From positions 186,001 to 250,000 of the forward strand of contig CBDBMQ010000033.1 in the NCBI GenBank assembly GCA_965207565.1: a stretch of 64,000 nt of DNA. Direction: 5' to 3'. The stretch comes from Bin80 sp965207565. GTDB lineage: Bacteria > Bacteroidota > Rhodothermia > Rhodothermales > Bin80. Below the pieces are notes generated by a model that saw nothing but the letters and a program-made list of their open reading frames with translations, was not told the DNA's origin and did no database searches. Shown in pieces: positions 17,399 to 27,901 of the stretch; position 1 is the first letter of the stretch, and each line of letters begins with the position of its first letter. The position numbers and the translations under genes are program-made.

Positions 17399-19781
17399 TC
17401 ACAGTGGCCAGACCACGGGTAAAAAGAAGACGACGAGCAGAAGCAGCAGGACGAAGAGAGGTGCTCCGGTGCGAGTGTAATCGGTCACTTTGTATCCCCC
17501 GACACTCATAACAAGAAGGTTCACGGGGTGGCCGAACGGAGTTAGGAACGCGCACGATGAGCCTACGGCTACGACCATGAGTAGTGCCTGGGCGGAGAGG
17601 TCCAGTTCCAACGCAGTACTCAGTGCGATCGGGGCCACGAGGACCGCTACGGGCCGAAGTGGGCACGAATTGCGCTGCGAGGGCGCAAAGCAGGAAGAGG
17701 CTTCCGATCAGGAACCGGGGGCCAGCTTCTGCGGCCCGCCCGATGACCTCGCGCGCTAGAAGTTCAGCAGCACCAGATTCCTCCATCGCCAATCCAAGTG
17801 CCAACATGCCACCAAGCAGGACCACAACGCGCCACTCGATGAGTTTATACACTTCGTTTCCCCTCAGACAACCGGTAAACACCATGAGGAGCGCTCCGAG
17901 AAGTGCAGCGATGTACACTGGAAGGAGGTTGAACGAGGCGGAGAGGATGACCCCAAGCATGATCGCCCCCGCGATCGGGGCCCGGCGCGTCCGGAACACC
18001 TCGCTGAGTTCAGCCGTGAGTACGAGGAAGCGCATATCCTTCCCCAGTAACTGAATCTTTTTCCGCCGGCCGTAGACCAAAAGGGCATCTCCGAACTGGA
18101 GTGGGGTTTCACTGAGATGGATATCGGATTGAATGGTCTCGCCACCGCGCCAGATCGCGAGGATTGTCAGGCCATAAGAATCCCGAAAGAAGATCTCGTT
18201 CAGTGACCTGCCCACGATATTCTTTGAAGTGGGGGCAAGCGTGACCTCTGCAAACCCGGCCTCTTCGGACTCCAACTCGGTTACCATTGAAGGGCCATCG
18301 GTTTCATGGGACTGAAGTGACTGGAGGGCCTGGAATACCGCGTAGGATTCTGGACCTCCCTGCACAATGAGACGGTCCCCGGATCTTAGAAGATCGGACG
18401 CACCCGGAAGGAAGAGATTCTCACTGTTCGATTCATCGCTGCGCTGGATCTCAAGGACCGTAAGACCGAAAGCATAGCCAAGGCGGGTGGAGGCCAATGT
18501 ACGTCCATGCAATCCAGAACCTTCCGGTATTTCGAGCTGTGTCAGACAGCGACGGAGGTCGTACTCCCGCATGGCGACATCAAGGTCCACCCAGGTAATG
18601 GAGGCGAAATCATCTGCGAAGGGGAGCTGCTCCAGCCATTCCTGTCGCCCGAGCAAAAGCAGGGTGTCGCCCGCCTGTAGTCGGGTTTCCTGGAGAGACG
18701 TATGGCGGGTCTTTTTTCCGCGCCGGATGGCCACGATTTGAGACTGGAAGCGGTGGCGAAAATTCAGCTCCCGTACCATGCTTCCGGCGATAATCGAATT
18801 AGACGCGATTTCCACCTGTGCGAAGGCGGCGGTTTCCTTGACCAGAGGCTCCAGGAGGTCCTTTGGCTTCCCTTGGCTCTCCAGTTGTCCCCACGACCGC
18901 AAATCATCCATTGCATCAGGGGAGCCTTCGAAGACGAGCGTGTCTTCGGCCTGCAGTACAAACTCTGGATTCGGGGCCCGAAGGAGGAGGCCATTGCGCT
19001 GGACAGCGAGCAAATTGACTCCCAGAACACGTCCAAGTTGCGTTTGCACCAAGTTCCGGCCATTAAGAGCTGAGCGCTTTGGTATTCGCAAACAGAAAAC
19101 CACTTCCTCCAAAGCATAGCGATCCCGCAGATCAACTTCTGCTATTGATCGGTCATTTTTAGGGCGTCGATCTGGGAGGAAATGACGGCCCACGAGGATC
19201 ATATACAGAACTCCCAAGACCAGTGCAGCCGTGCCGACTGGAGTGAACGAGAAGAGCCCGAATGTGCCCTGACCTGAGCGTTCAAGAATGGTGGAAAGGA
19301 GAATATTCGGTCCGGTCCCAATGAGTGTGGTCATCCCTCCCAGGAGTGACGCAAAGGCGAGTGGGATCAGGAGTCTGGAAGGGCGCATCCCGAGGCGGCG
19401 GGCAATGTCAAGCACCACCGGCAGCAGAAGCGCGGTGGCCGCAATGTTATTCATCACGCCGGACATAAGCCCGGCAGTGAGCATCATGATCGCAGTAAGA
19501 CGCACCGGAGAGGCTCCGGCAAAGCGCATCACCTGGGCGCCGAGGAGGTTTGCAATGCCCGTACGGTATAATCCTCCGCTTAGTACGAGGACCGCTGCGA
19601 TGGTGACGACGGCTGGATTTGCAAACCCTTCAATGGCTCGCGACATAGGGATCACGCCACTGATGGCCAGTGCAAGCAGGACGATGAGCGCTACACCGTC
19701 ATAGCGCACCCACTCTGTAACGAAAAGGATGATCGCGACCAGGACGATCGCGAGAACGATAATGATATCAACGCTTAGCAT
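17399..19781 (-). pseudogene. SLC13-family permease with four RCK_C (TrkA_C) domains, frameshifted near the end
   Basis: The annotated frame (19781 to 17289) encodes an SLC13/DASS anion carrier: membrane segments, then four consecutive TrkA_C-type domains (about residues 210-560), then more membrane segments. After FVPTSA the frame turns into Arg/Pro-rich nonsense. The neighbouring frame at 17638-17399 encodes the missing hydrophobic C-terminus (APIALSTALELD, then FLTPFGHPVNLLVMSVGGY, then a last helix ending at a TGA at 17399). The shift falls at the GGG run 17651-17653 and is one extra base. Restored, the protein would be about 793 residues. This is either a real inactivating mutation or a homopolymer sequencing error. 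The family imports sulfate, citrate or dicarboxylates; a sulfate role would fit the neighbouring sulfatases, but that is a guess. Confidence 0.85.
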
Positions 19782-19957
19782 GTCGTGCCAAGAGTATCGT
19801 TCAAGGGATCAGCACCAGGGTCGTGGAGGCAGTCAGGACAAAGGCACGGATCGACCGTTTGCCGGATCCAAGGTCCCGGTGGCCAGAAATCAACAGAGGG
19901 ATTTTGGGGTTTTTGCACAGATGCTTCCATCTCTGGATCGCGTTACCGGTTCTCGTG

Positions 19958-21679
19958 TCATTCACGCTTTACGTAGACAAAATAGGCACCATGTTCTTTT
20001 CCATCCGGCTGAACCAGCCAGGTTTGCACAGTGGTGGGGCCTGCATTGAGTGCGAGTTCAAAGGTCGCGGAGTTCTGGTCTGGAGTAAGTGGCATCTGCG
20101 CCTGCTGATCGTCGACTCTTATGCGCGCCGCAATCCTCTCCATGGACTCGTCCATATGCTTGGGCCATCTACGCAATTCGAATGTATAGTTGCCAGACTG
20201 GAGTACATTCACTGCCCAATGGCCGTTGCCGATCATGCCACTCTGGACTTGTCGATGATTCCACACGGACTCAGACTGGTGGGTCACATGCCAGTCATGC
20301 GGATTCAGCTTTAGGGGATTTTCTGTATCAGACCCGAGGTCAATCCGTATGTAACGGTCGAAGGCAGGCTCAAGGTGCTCCCACCACTGCTCATAGGCCG
20401 TGCGCAACTCCCCAGTCACGTCAGGGAACTGTTCTGCGAGATTGGTGCTCTGTCCGGGATCCTGTTGGATATCGTACAGCTCATTCTGGTTCACCAGTCG
20501 CCAGCGCTTGGTCATCACGGCGGACTTACGCCATTTGACAGGGTAGGGAACGCGCTGTGAGTGCACAAAAAGTGTGCGTTCGGTCGGCTCACTCCCGTTC
20601 AACACCGGCACCAGGCTCATACCGTCCAGGTCTGCAGGCAACGGCAGGTCACAGAGCTCGGCCAGCGTGGGTAGGACATCAATGTGCGCCGTTAGGGCAT
20701 CCACTTCCCTAGATCCAGCGTAGTCGGCAGCAGACCATCGTAAAAAGAAGGGCACGCGATGCCCCCCGTCATACTCAGACCCTTTTCCCTGCCGCATGCC
20801 CGCATTGAATCCTTCCCAGGTCCCTTCCTCTCCACGCCAATTCGCCCACCCTTCTGCTGAACCATTATCTGTCATGAAGATAAAGATTGTATTCTCGCTC
20901 AATTCAAGCGAATCCAATTTTGCCAGGAGCCGCCCCATATTGTCGTCAATATTGGTGATCATACCGCTGAATCGAGCCATGATATCAGGGAACCCTGCCT
21001 CGCGGTATGGTGCTGCATATGTTTCCTCCACGAAATATGGACCATGTGGGGCATTCGTCGCCAGATATAAAAAGAACGGCTCATGCTGATGCTCCCCGAT
21101 GAAACGGAGGGCATCATCAAACCAGACATCGGTCACATACCCTGTGGTTTGCTCCAGAGCCCCATTGCGCACGTAGATGTCATCGAAATAGTCGTTCCCA
21201 AAATAATCGGGGCCCTGCCCAACCCCGCCTGCTGGGTGGTAAAACGCTTCCTGGAACCCCTGATCCTGTGGACGGAGCGGGTAATTGTCCCCTAAATGCC
21301 ATTTACCGACCATTCCTGTTCGGTAACCTGCCTGGGCGAATAGCTCGGCCAGCGTAACCTCTTCAGGAGCCATAAGAGACCGTCCCATGATAGTGTGCCA
21401 TACCCCCGTACGAGTGGAGTATCGTCCGGTCAGGAGTGCCGCGCGTGTTGGGGAGCATGTCGGATCCACATGAAAATCCGTCAGGCGTACACTTTCGTCG
21501 TGCAATCGATCAAGTACGGGGGTGCGGATTGCGGAATTTCCATGCGCACCGATATCCCCATACCCCTGATCGTCCGTGATCACCAGAATGACGTTAGGGC
21601 GTGATGCAGGATCTGGCGAGGTACATCCTGCCAGAATCATTGCAAGATTCAGAAAAATCAACCCGACAACTCTCATCAT
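19958..21679 (-). CDS. Arylsulfatase lipoprotein (formylglycine-dependent)
   Basis: A 573-residue sulfatase with a lipoprotein signal (LAGC, Cys19). Metal-binding Asp36-Asp37 lie in ITDDQGYGD. Cys75 in CSPTRAALLTGR is the residue converted to formylglycine, and a later FMTDNGSAEGW supplies further metal ligands. It is anchored outside the cytoplasm, probably in the outer membrane, and removes sulfate esters from glycans. A formylglycine-generating enzyme must be encoded elsewhere, as none is seen here. A C-terminal region with NFELRRWP-type beta structure extends beyond the core. It lies 14 bp downstream of the PVC-type haem gene and is probably co-transcribed with it. Confidence 0.9.
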   Translation of the reverse strand: MMRVVGLIFLNLAMILAGCTSPDPASRPNVILVITDDQGYGDIGAHGNSAIRTPVLDRLHDESVRLTDFHVDPTCSPTRAALLTGRYSTRTGVWHTIMGRSLMAPEEVTLAELFAQAGYRTGMVGKWHLGDNYPLRPQDQGFQEAFYHPAGGVGQGPDYFGNDYFDDIYVRNGALEQTTGYVTDVWFDDALRFIGEHQHEPFFLYLATNAPHGPYFVEETYAAPYREAGFPDIMARFSGMITNIDDNMGRLLAKLDSLELSENTIFIFMTDNGSAEGWANWRGEEGTWEGFNAGMRQGKGSEYDGGHRVPFFLRWSAADYAGSREVDALTAHIDVLPTLAELCDLPLPADLDGMSLVPVLNGSEPTERTLFVHSQRVPYPVKWRKSAVMTKRWRLVNQNELYDIQQDPGQSTNLAEQFPDVTGELRTAYEQWWEHLEPAFDRYIRIDLGSDTENPLKLNPHDWHVTHQSESVWNHRQVQSGMIGNGHWAVNVLQSGNYTFELRRWPKHMDESMERIAARIRVDDQQAQMPLTPDQNSATFELALNAGPTTVQTWLVQPDGKEHGAYFVYVKRE

Positions 21680-21693
21680 GCAGGTGCACTCGT

Positions 21694-24600
21694 TTATTGG
21701 CTGTTAAGGAGTTCTTCAGCTGTATAGTACCCCCGCCTATCTGCAGTGCTGGTCCGCACGGCTTCTACCTGGTCTGAGTGGATTGCGGAGGCATGGTTGC
21801 CGAACGCGTTGCGTACATAGGTTAACACAGCGGCGACCTCATCATCAGTGAGCAAGTTTCGGAACGGTGTCATCGGCACTTGCCCCGGGTAATCCTGTCC
21901 AAGGACGGTAATTGGTCCCATGAGGCCATCCAGTGTGAGCTTGATCAGCCGCTCAGAGTCCACTAAGACCCATTCAGTCTCAGCCAGTGGAGGAAAGCCG
22001 GATGCCGGCAACCCCTTTCCATCAGGTCGGTGGCAGGTGCTGCAATAGCCATCTCGTGCATAGATCTCTTTGCCGAGCGTGTAAAGAGCCAAATCTGCAG
22101 CGTTCAGGTCTGGAGTTTCTTCCTCCGGTTGATCCGTTGGGACACGTTGGCCTTTCAAGTGCGCCAAGGCCGTCACAGACACATTCATGTTCCATTTGTC
22201 GAGTTCGTCCTGACTTGCTTTTTCGACAATCGGCAACCCTTCTTCCGGGCTTAGCCAGGAAGCTGCCGCCATGGCTTCCGTGCGCACGCGGCCATGCGAA
22301 TCTGTTGCCGCTTCTGTGAGTAGCTCAATCTGCCTCTGAAGTTGCGGGTTGTACCGAAGCACCCGGACAGCCGCAGCACGAACCCGAAAATCCTCCGCGC
22401 TTAGCAGTTGCTCCAGAAGGTCTGTATTCACCTGGTTCAATCCCCAGCTTACCCACAGTGCCTCCAGCAGGTGAAGTTCGTAGTTCTCGTTGTTGGAGTC
22501 CAGTCCAGCGATCCAAAGATCCAGAGCAGTGAGTACCTCAGAGGGGTCGCGGCCTCGCAGCTCTCGACGGGTACGATAGCGGGTACGATACTCCGGCAGG
22601 GTTAGGTTTTCAAACAGTTCTTCAATACTTGCCCCATGTACCTTGGCAGGTTCGACAAGTGGTCGGGCAGGATAGGTAATCCGATAAATACGGCCGTGTA
22701 CATGGTCACGCAGGGGATCACGTGCATTGTGCTGCATATGGCCGATCAGTACATTGTGCCAGTCAAGAAAATACAGGGATCCATCTGGAGCAAACTCCAT
22801 GTCCACAGGGCGAAAGTTTCCGTCGCTGCTTTGAATCAGGTCCTGACGATGCGTACTCACATAGCCGGTTCCGTCATCCATCATCCTATGCTGCTTCATT
22901 CCCAGGAACCCGATTGTATTGTTAATCAGCAGATCTCCCTGAACGTCATCCGGGAAGTGTCGACTTGACACGAACTCCAGGCCTGAGGTTGGCCGTACAC
23001 GGTGTTCATCTTCAATCAGGTTGTAGGATTTATGTGTGGCCACGCCATAACGTGGTTTGACCGTTCCGGGCAGCATCCAGCGCACGTCGGGGCCGGAGGT
23101 TTCAGCGAAAAACGGTTGTCCCCACTTGTCAAAAGCAATCCCCCACGGATTCGGGATGGACAGCTGTGCAGTTCGCTCAAGGTGGCGTCGCTGAGGGTTA
23201 AAGCGAAAAAATCCGCCGTTTGTCCCGCGAACTGGTCCGTAAGAGGTCTCTACATTGGTATGCAAAAAGACCCCTTCCGCCATATAGATTGCTCCAGATG
23301 GATCTGTGGTAAATGCACTGATCACATGATGGGTATCATGGTCATCAAAACCGCTCAGTATGATCTGCCGGGTATCCGTGTGATCATCCCCATCGGTATC
23401 TGACAGGAGGACGAGGTTTGTCCCCTGGCTTACATAGACTCCTTCCGGGGCAAATGCAAAGCCAACAGGAATATGTAAACTGTCCGCCCAAGTGATCTGC
23501 CGGTCTGCCTTGCCATCCTGATCAGTGTCTTCAAAAATCAACAGTTTATCGTTGGGATGCGGGTCTCCTGGCTTCCAGTGAGGGTAGGTGGGCATGACCG
23601 CAACCCATAGACGTCCCTGATTGTCGAATGACATCTGGACAGGGTTTGCCAGATCTGTAAACTCTTCTTCAGATGCAAATAATTCCACCTCGTACCCCGG
23701 TGCAGTTGTGAGGGTCGCCAGGGCATCTCCGCCATAGAGATAAGAGGGATTGCCGTTCTTGTCACTCGGCACGTAGTTGGTCTCGACCTTGGGAAGCTCG
23801 CGCGTTTCTGCATCCGCCGCAGCGATGTCCATGAAGCTTCCCGCTGCAATCTGCCAGATCGCCGTATCCCGGATCGCAGTCATCTGGCGAATTTTTTCCA
23901 ATTCCGCAGGATAATTGTCTGGGCCGAAGGGATTATATCGCCGCCCATATGCATGTACGCCATTAGGGATCTTGTAATCATTATGCCAGTGCCAATTCTT
24001 GTCTCTGACGGCAGTCAATAGGCCTGCGCGTGCCCGGTTGTCAAGTACATGACTGCCTCCAAATACTTGATCTGCAATACTTGATGCCAGTAAGGTGTAT
24101 CCTTCTTCGTTGAGTTGTGAACCGTCAATCGTGAGTGGTTCCAGTGCTCGTCGATACCAGCTTTTGGAGGTCGAGAAGACATCTGCAAAGGGCAGTTCGT
24201 AGCGCTGCGCAACGCGCTGGGTGGCTTCCGTGTAGGCCGATAGGCGGATATTTTCCTGCGTCCCGTCGGGGACATCCATCCGGTAAGACAAATCTTCGAA
24301 TGCGATCGGCGAAACCAGTACCAGACCTGGTGGCCCCTCTTCGTTATAAGACTGTGAGAGCGTATGTTGCACAAATGCATCCATCTCCTGTTCAAAGGAG
24401 GTCACTCTCTCCAGGCCTGCGAAGGATTCGTTGAAGCCGAAAAAAGCCACAATGACATCCGCTCGCAACTGCGTCAACCACTCGTCTGGCGTTTCGAAGT
24501 GTCCTTGGCTATTTGAAGGTTGGGCCAGTTCTGTATAAAAGCTGTCCGCTCCCGGAAAGGCCCACGGAGAAACCCGTCCCGGGTGTGGCCGAAATCCCGG

Positions 24601-24861
24601 GGTGTTGCCTCCATCACACATGTTGCGAATGGTTAACTTATGCTCTGGAAACCGCTGATGCAATTCCGTCTCAAAGTATCCAAAGTTCATCATGCGTGAG
24701 CACAAATTATTCCCGATGAGCACAATGTGATCCCCTGGAGCAAGGGACTGCAATGGTCCTGGTGAATAGGATCCGCATTGCATGCAGAATACTGCAAGTG
24801 CGAGAATGATGACGGCTCGAGTATGTGAGAGAAGGTTTGGCGTCATGGGGGACATGTACAT
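21694..24861 (-). CDS. PVC-type dehydrogenase/haem-binding lipoprotein with N-terminal SGNH domain
   Basis: A 1055-residue exported multidomain protein. It has a lipoprotein-like signal (FCMQCG). An SGNH/GDSL-like domain follows with GDHIVLIGNN, ADVIVAFFGFNESFAG and a late DGSQLNEEGY; the usual catalytic Ser of GDSL is Asn here. Then comes the PVC-type membrane-bound dehydrogenase beta-propeller (GYEVELFASEEEFTDLANP, GRLWVAVMPTYP, DTDQDGKADR repeats), a HEAT-like region, and a C-terminal cytochrome c domain with CSTCH about 115 residues from the end. Such proteins are common in Planctomycetes and Bacteroidota glycan loci; the substrate is unknown. It is first in a two-gene unit with the arylsulfatase and divergent from the second sulfatase (74 bp gap). 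Confidence 0.85.
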   Translation of the reverse strand: MYMSPMTPNLLSHTRAVIILALAVFCMQCGSYSPGPLQSLAPGDHIVLIGNNLCSRMMNFGYFETELHQRFPEHKLTIRNMCDGGNTPGFRPHPGRVSPWAFPGADSFYTELAQPSNSQGHFETPDEWLTQLRADVIVAFFGFNESFAGLERVTSFEQEMDAFVQHTLSQSYNEEGPPGLVLVSPIAFEDLSYRMDVPDGTQENIRLSAYTEATQRVAQRYELPFADVFSTSKSWYRRALEPLTIDGSQLNEEGYTLLASSIADQVFGGSHVLDNRARAGLLTAVRDKNWHWHNDYKIPNGVHAYGRRYNPFGPDNYPAELEKIRQMTAIRDTAIWQIAAGSFMDIAAADAETRELPKVETNYVPSDKNGNPSYLYGGDALATLTTAPGYEVELFASEEEFTDLANPVQMSFDNQGRLWVAVMPTYPHWKPGDPHPNDKLLIFEDTDQDGKADRQITWADSLHIPVGFAFAPEGVYVSQGTNLVLLSDTDGDDHTDTRQIILSGFDDHDTHHVISAFTTDPSGAIYMAEGVFLHTNVETSYGPVRGTNGGFFRFNPQRRHLERTAQLSIPNPWGIAFDKWGQPFFAETSGPDVRWMLPGTVKPRYGVATHKSYNLIEDEHRVRPTSGLEFVSSRHFPDDVQGDLLINNTIGFLGMKQHRMMDDGTGYVSTHRQDLIQSSDGNFRPVDMEFAPDGSLYFLDWHNVLIGHMQHNARDPLRDHVHGRIYRITYPARPLVEPAKVHGASIEELFENLTLPEYRTRYRTRRELRGRDPSEVLTALDLWIAGLDSNNENYELHLLEALWVSWGLNQVNTDLLEQLLSAEDFRVRAAAVRVLRYNPQLQRQIELLTEAATDSHGRVRTEAMAAASWLSPEEGLPIVEKASQDELDKWNMNVSVTALAHLKGQRVPTDQPEEETPDLNAADLALYTLGKEIYARDGYCSTCHRPDGKGLPASGFPPLAETEWVLVDSERLIKLTLDGLMGPITVLGQDYPGQVPMTPFRNLLTDDEVAAVLTYVRNAFGNHASAIHSDQVEAVRTSTADRRGYYTAEELLNSQ

Positions 24862-24935
24862 TTTTCTGCAAGTTACGGAATTGTAGTACGTGCTATCCTA
24901 AAGAGATCAATCTTAACTCATAAATCATTGCAACA

Positions 24936-26297
24936 ATGCATAGCGAGCAGTTCACACGGAGATCATTTCTTCAGACAATGTCTGCCACTGCGATACTGGC
25001 AGGACGATTCCAATCTCGTGATCGGCCCAACATCGTGATGGTCGTCGTAGACGACTTGGGAACCGGCGATGCCGGCTGCTATGGAAATCCCGTGATTAAG
25101 ACCCCGGGTCTGGACCTGTTGGCGCAGCACGGCACGCGGTTTACGCATGGCTTCTGCACCACGGCATCATGCAGTGCCAGCCGATCCGTTATTCTGACGG
25201 GTCTCCATAATCATGCCAACGGCCAATATGGTCATATGCATGACTTCCACCACTTTAAGACCTTCGACCATGTACAATCTCTTCCAGTGCTCCTTCAACG
25301 TGTGGGATACCGAACGATAAGAACCGGCAAGTATCATGTGGCACCACCATCCGTCTATGCATTTGAGGATGAACTTGTACCGGAGGGCTCTTCCCCCCTG
25401 GAACGTGCCGAGGCTTGTGCACCTGTTTTTGATCAGAAAGATGCCCGCCCTTTTTTTCTGTATTTCTGCACGAATGAGCCGCATCGTCCCTTCGTGCGAG
25501 ACGGGAGTGATCCCGTATCTCCAGAGGAGGTACTTGTGCCCGACTATTTGCCGGATCTCCCCGAAACCCGAGCAGAACTTGCACGCTACTACATGTCTGT
25601 TCAGCGGGCGGATCGCGGTTTATTGCGATTGATTGAGCTCCTGCAGCAATCAAAGGTGTGGGATCAGACGATTGTGGTGTTTATCTCGGATAACGGGATT
25701 GCATTTCCGGGGGCAAAGACGACCTTGTACGAGCCTGGCATGCGTTTGCCATGCGTGATTCGGAGGCCGGATATTTCGCCAGGGATTTGTGATGCGATGA
25801 TCACATGGGCGGATTTGGTACCGACGCTTTTGGACTTGGCAGGTATGGGGTCGGAAGTCCCTGCCCTACATGGACGCAGTTTCAAAGAAGTAATGGTACA
25901 AAGCTCTTCCGAGGGGTGGGACGAGGTGTTTGCTTCCCACACCTTCCATGAGGTCACGATGTACTATCCGATGCGAGTGGTTCGGGGGCGCCGCTACAAG
26001 CTGATCTGGAATATCGCGCACGGCCTCCCGTATCCATTTGCCACGGATCTTCAGGCATCAGAAACCTGGCAGGGCACACTCATGCGCGAGATGTCACATT
26101 ACGGGAAACGCCCGATCCAACACTACCTGCGCCGCCCAAAATTCGAATTGTACGATCTTGAGAATGATCCACATGAGGTCCAGGATCTCGCTCGTAATCT
26201 TAGCAATCAGGCAGTCTTGGAAGATCTGCAAGCCCGGTTGCGAGCTCATCAGCAAAGGACCGGCGATCCATGGATACTCAAGTGGGAATATGAGTAA
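24936..26297 (+). CDS. Sulfatase, heparan N-sulfatase (sulfamidase)-like, Tat-exported
   Basis: A 453-residue sulfatase with a twin-arginine signal (FTRRSFLQTMSATAILAG). Metal ligands are Asp39-Asp40 in VVVDDLGTGD. The formylglycine Cys79 lies in CSASRSVILTG, which has Ala in place of the usual Pro, a variant accepted in the family. FISDNGIAFPGAKTTLYEPGMRLP matches the N-sulfoglucosamine sulfohydrolase group, so the substrate may be N-sulfated rather than O-sulfated; that is inference. The protein is periplasmic. It starts 74 bp from the divergent PVC gene, so both may share a regulated promoter region. Confidence 0.87.
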   Translation: MHSEQFTRRSFLQTMSATAILAGRFQSRDRPNIVMVVVDDLGTGDAGCYGNPVIKTPGLDLLAQHGTRFTHGFCTTASCSASRSVILTGLHNHANGQYGHMHDFHHFKTFDHVQSLPVLLQRVGYRTIRTGKYHVAPPSVYAFEDELVPEGSSPLERAEACAPVFDQKDARPFFLYFCTNEPHRPFVRDGSDPVSPEEVLVPDYLPDLPETRAELARYYMSVQRADRGLLRLIELLQQSKVWDQTIVVFISDNGIAFPGAKTTLYEPGMRLPCVIRRPDISPGICDAMITWADLVPTLLDLAGMGSEVPALHGRSFKEVMVQSSSEGWDEVFASHTFHEVTMYYPMRVVRGRRYKLIWNIAHGLPYPFATDLQASETWQGTLMREMSHYGKRPIQHYLRRPKFELYDLENDPHEVQDLARNLSNQAVLEDLQARLRAHQQRTGDPWILKWEYE

Positions 26298-26375
26298 CGA
26301 TAGAACTAATTTTGGAACAGCTTTTAAGTCTAGGAGATACATTAAAACCCTAATTCGCTATAAACCCGCATTCAA

Positions 26376-26822
26376 ATGAAAGTTGAAATTTGGACACTGC
26401 TGACGATTTGTTTTTTACTTGCTCCCGCACAACTGTTGGCCCAGGGGTCGCCCGGACGATTCACGATTGAAGCGGGGCTTGTTGGTGGGAGTGAGGATGC
26501 CTGCCCTGGGCAATACATAAGGGTCAGTGGGGAGGTCGTAGGTCCGGTATCGCTTTATGGTATGGTGGAAAACTACCGGTGTCAAGACCTCACAGGTTCT
26601 GCAAATCGGATCGGAGCTTCCGTTCGACTAGGCCCTTCTGATTGGGCTGTACGACCGGAATTAAGGAGTGGACTTGAGTATGATGGAGGGGATGTTTCTT
26701 CGACTTTCGGGGCGGGTCTGTCACTTGGTGGTCGTTATGGAGCGCGTCTCTCCGTCCATTTCGGGAATATATCTGACGATCTGCTTACCCTGTTCCAGTT
26801 GGGGGGCTATATTCGTTTTTGA
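26376..26822 (+). CDS. Small secreted outer-membrane-like protein, unknown function
   Basis: A 148-residue protein with a cleavable signal peptide (LLTICFLLAPAQLLAQG) followed by alternating beta-strand-like segments rich in Gly and aromatic residues, ending in GGYIRF. A C-terminal Phe is typical of outer-membrane beta-barrels. Two cysteines (ACPG and YRCQD) could form a disulfide. It is similar in style to small beta-barrel proteins of this phylum, but I recognise no family. It follows the sulfatase by 78 bp on the same strand. Just after its stop an inverted repeat TGATTGA...TCAATCA followed by a short T run may act as a weak terminator. Confidence 0.6.
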   Translation: MKVEIWTLLTICFLLAPAQLLAQGSPGRFTIEAGLVGGSEDACPGQYIRVSGEVVGPVSLYGMVENYRCQDLTGSANRIGASVRLGPSDWAVRPELRSGLEYDGGDVSSTFGAGLSLGGRYGARLSVHFGNISDDLLTLFQLGGYIRF

Positions 26823-26997
26823 TTGATCAAGGTGTGTTCAATCAGCTTTTCATACCTTTGCGGATACGGGTAGCTCCACAATCAAAAATGGACGGTCACT
26901 TTTTTGTCGCGGTCGGGAACACGATTTCTCATTAGTTTTCTCCGTGCACAGTATTCCCGGAACCGCTAACTTTAGGCTAACTAATTTTTTATCAATC

Positions 26998-27843
26998 ATG
27001 GTTAAACGTATAGCATGCTTTTTTCTACTGATCGCTCCGGTGTATTTAGCAGTCGGCCAAGATGCTCCGCGCCCGACAGAAACGGTCAAACTTCTGGTTC
27101 CACAACTGGAAATAGCTCCCGAGATAGACGGGCAATTGTCTGAGTGGAAGGATTTGGCGTTCACAGACGGTGTTTGGGATATTTATCGTCTCCGTCACAC
27201 GTTCTGGTATGATGATGGTCGGCGGAACCGGCTTACGGACCATGGTAATGAGCCACATCCTGAAGATGACCTCCAAGCTCGCTATTATGTCGCATGGGAT
27301 TCGGAGTATCTATACTTCGGAGCCGAGGTAAAGGATAATGTCAACGATGTGGATGCTCCAGGACAAGAGCCGCGTGCGTGGTATTTGCGGGACAGTATTT
27401 GTTTCTTTATTGAGGCTCCCCGAGATGAGGCCCCGGAGTATTTCGGACATGGGGACAACGCGTTCTGCTTTGTTGCAGATGCAACTCGGCCGGACTATGG
27501 AGCGTGGTGGCGCCATGGAACTGCCACGGAGCGGCAACTGGAAGAACCAATTCCGGCAGAGGCTGTGTCGTATGCCTTTGAATTCAATCCTTGGGGAACG
27601 GGAGAGGCGGATTTTGTGCTGGAGGCGCGGGTCAGAATGGCACCGACATTAGGGGAAAGTGATTCGCGCTGGACGCCCCCCAATGTCGGAGATGTCTATG
27701 GACTGGAAATTGTACACTGTGACCCGGATGGAGGGCCATATGGGGGGCATTTTATGATTTACGGGACCGGAGATGATGATGCTACATGGGGCCGCATGAT
27801 CCTCACCGGTCCTCAAACCCCCATTGAGCGGCGAGTCGAGTAA
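26998..27843 (+). CDS. Secreted CBM9-like (carbohydrate-binding family 9-type) protein
   Basis: A 281-residue protein. I start it at the ATG at 26998, which gives a good signal peptide (MVKRIACFFLLIAPVYLAVGQ); the frame is open further upstream but without one. The domain begins EIDGQLSEWKDL, continues YVAWDSEYLYFGAEVKDN and FFIEAPRDE, and ends with FMIYGTGDDDATWGRM, the pattern of CBM9-like or DOMON-type sugar-binding beta-sandwich domains. It probably binds polysaccharide or a glycan breakdown product in the periplasm. It overlaps nothing and is followed by a DUF1080 gene 58 bp on, suggesting one operon with the oxidoreductase. Confidence 0.75.
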   Translation: MVKRIACFFLLIAPVYLAVGQDAPRPTETVKLLVPQLEIAPEIDGQLSEWKDLAFTDGVWDIYRLRHTFWYDDGRRNRLTDHGNEPHPEDDLQARYYVAWDSEYLYFGAEVKDNVNDVDAPGQEPRAWYLRDSICFFIEAPRDEAPEYFGHGDNAFCFVADATRPDYGAWWRHGTATERQLEEPIPAEAVSYAFEFNPWGTGEADFVLEARVRMAPTLGESDSRWTPPNVGDVYGLEIVHCDPDGGPYGGHFMIYGTGDDDATWGRMILTGPQTPIERRVE

Positions 27844-27901
27844 TCGTATGACCGATTCTCACTATATTCATATTCTATCTTCACTAATCAGAGAAACGCT
27901 T

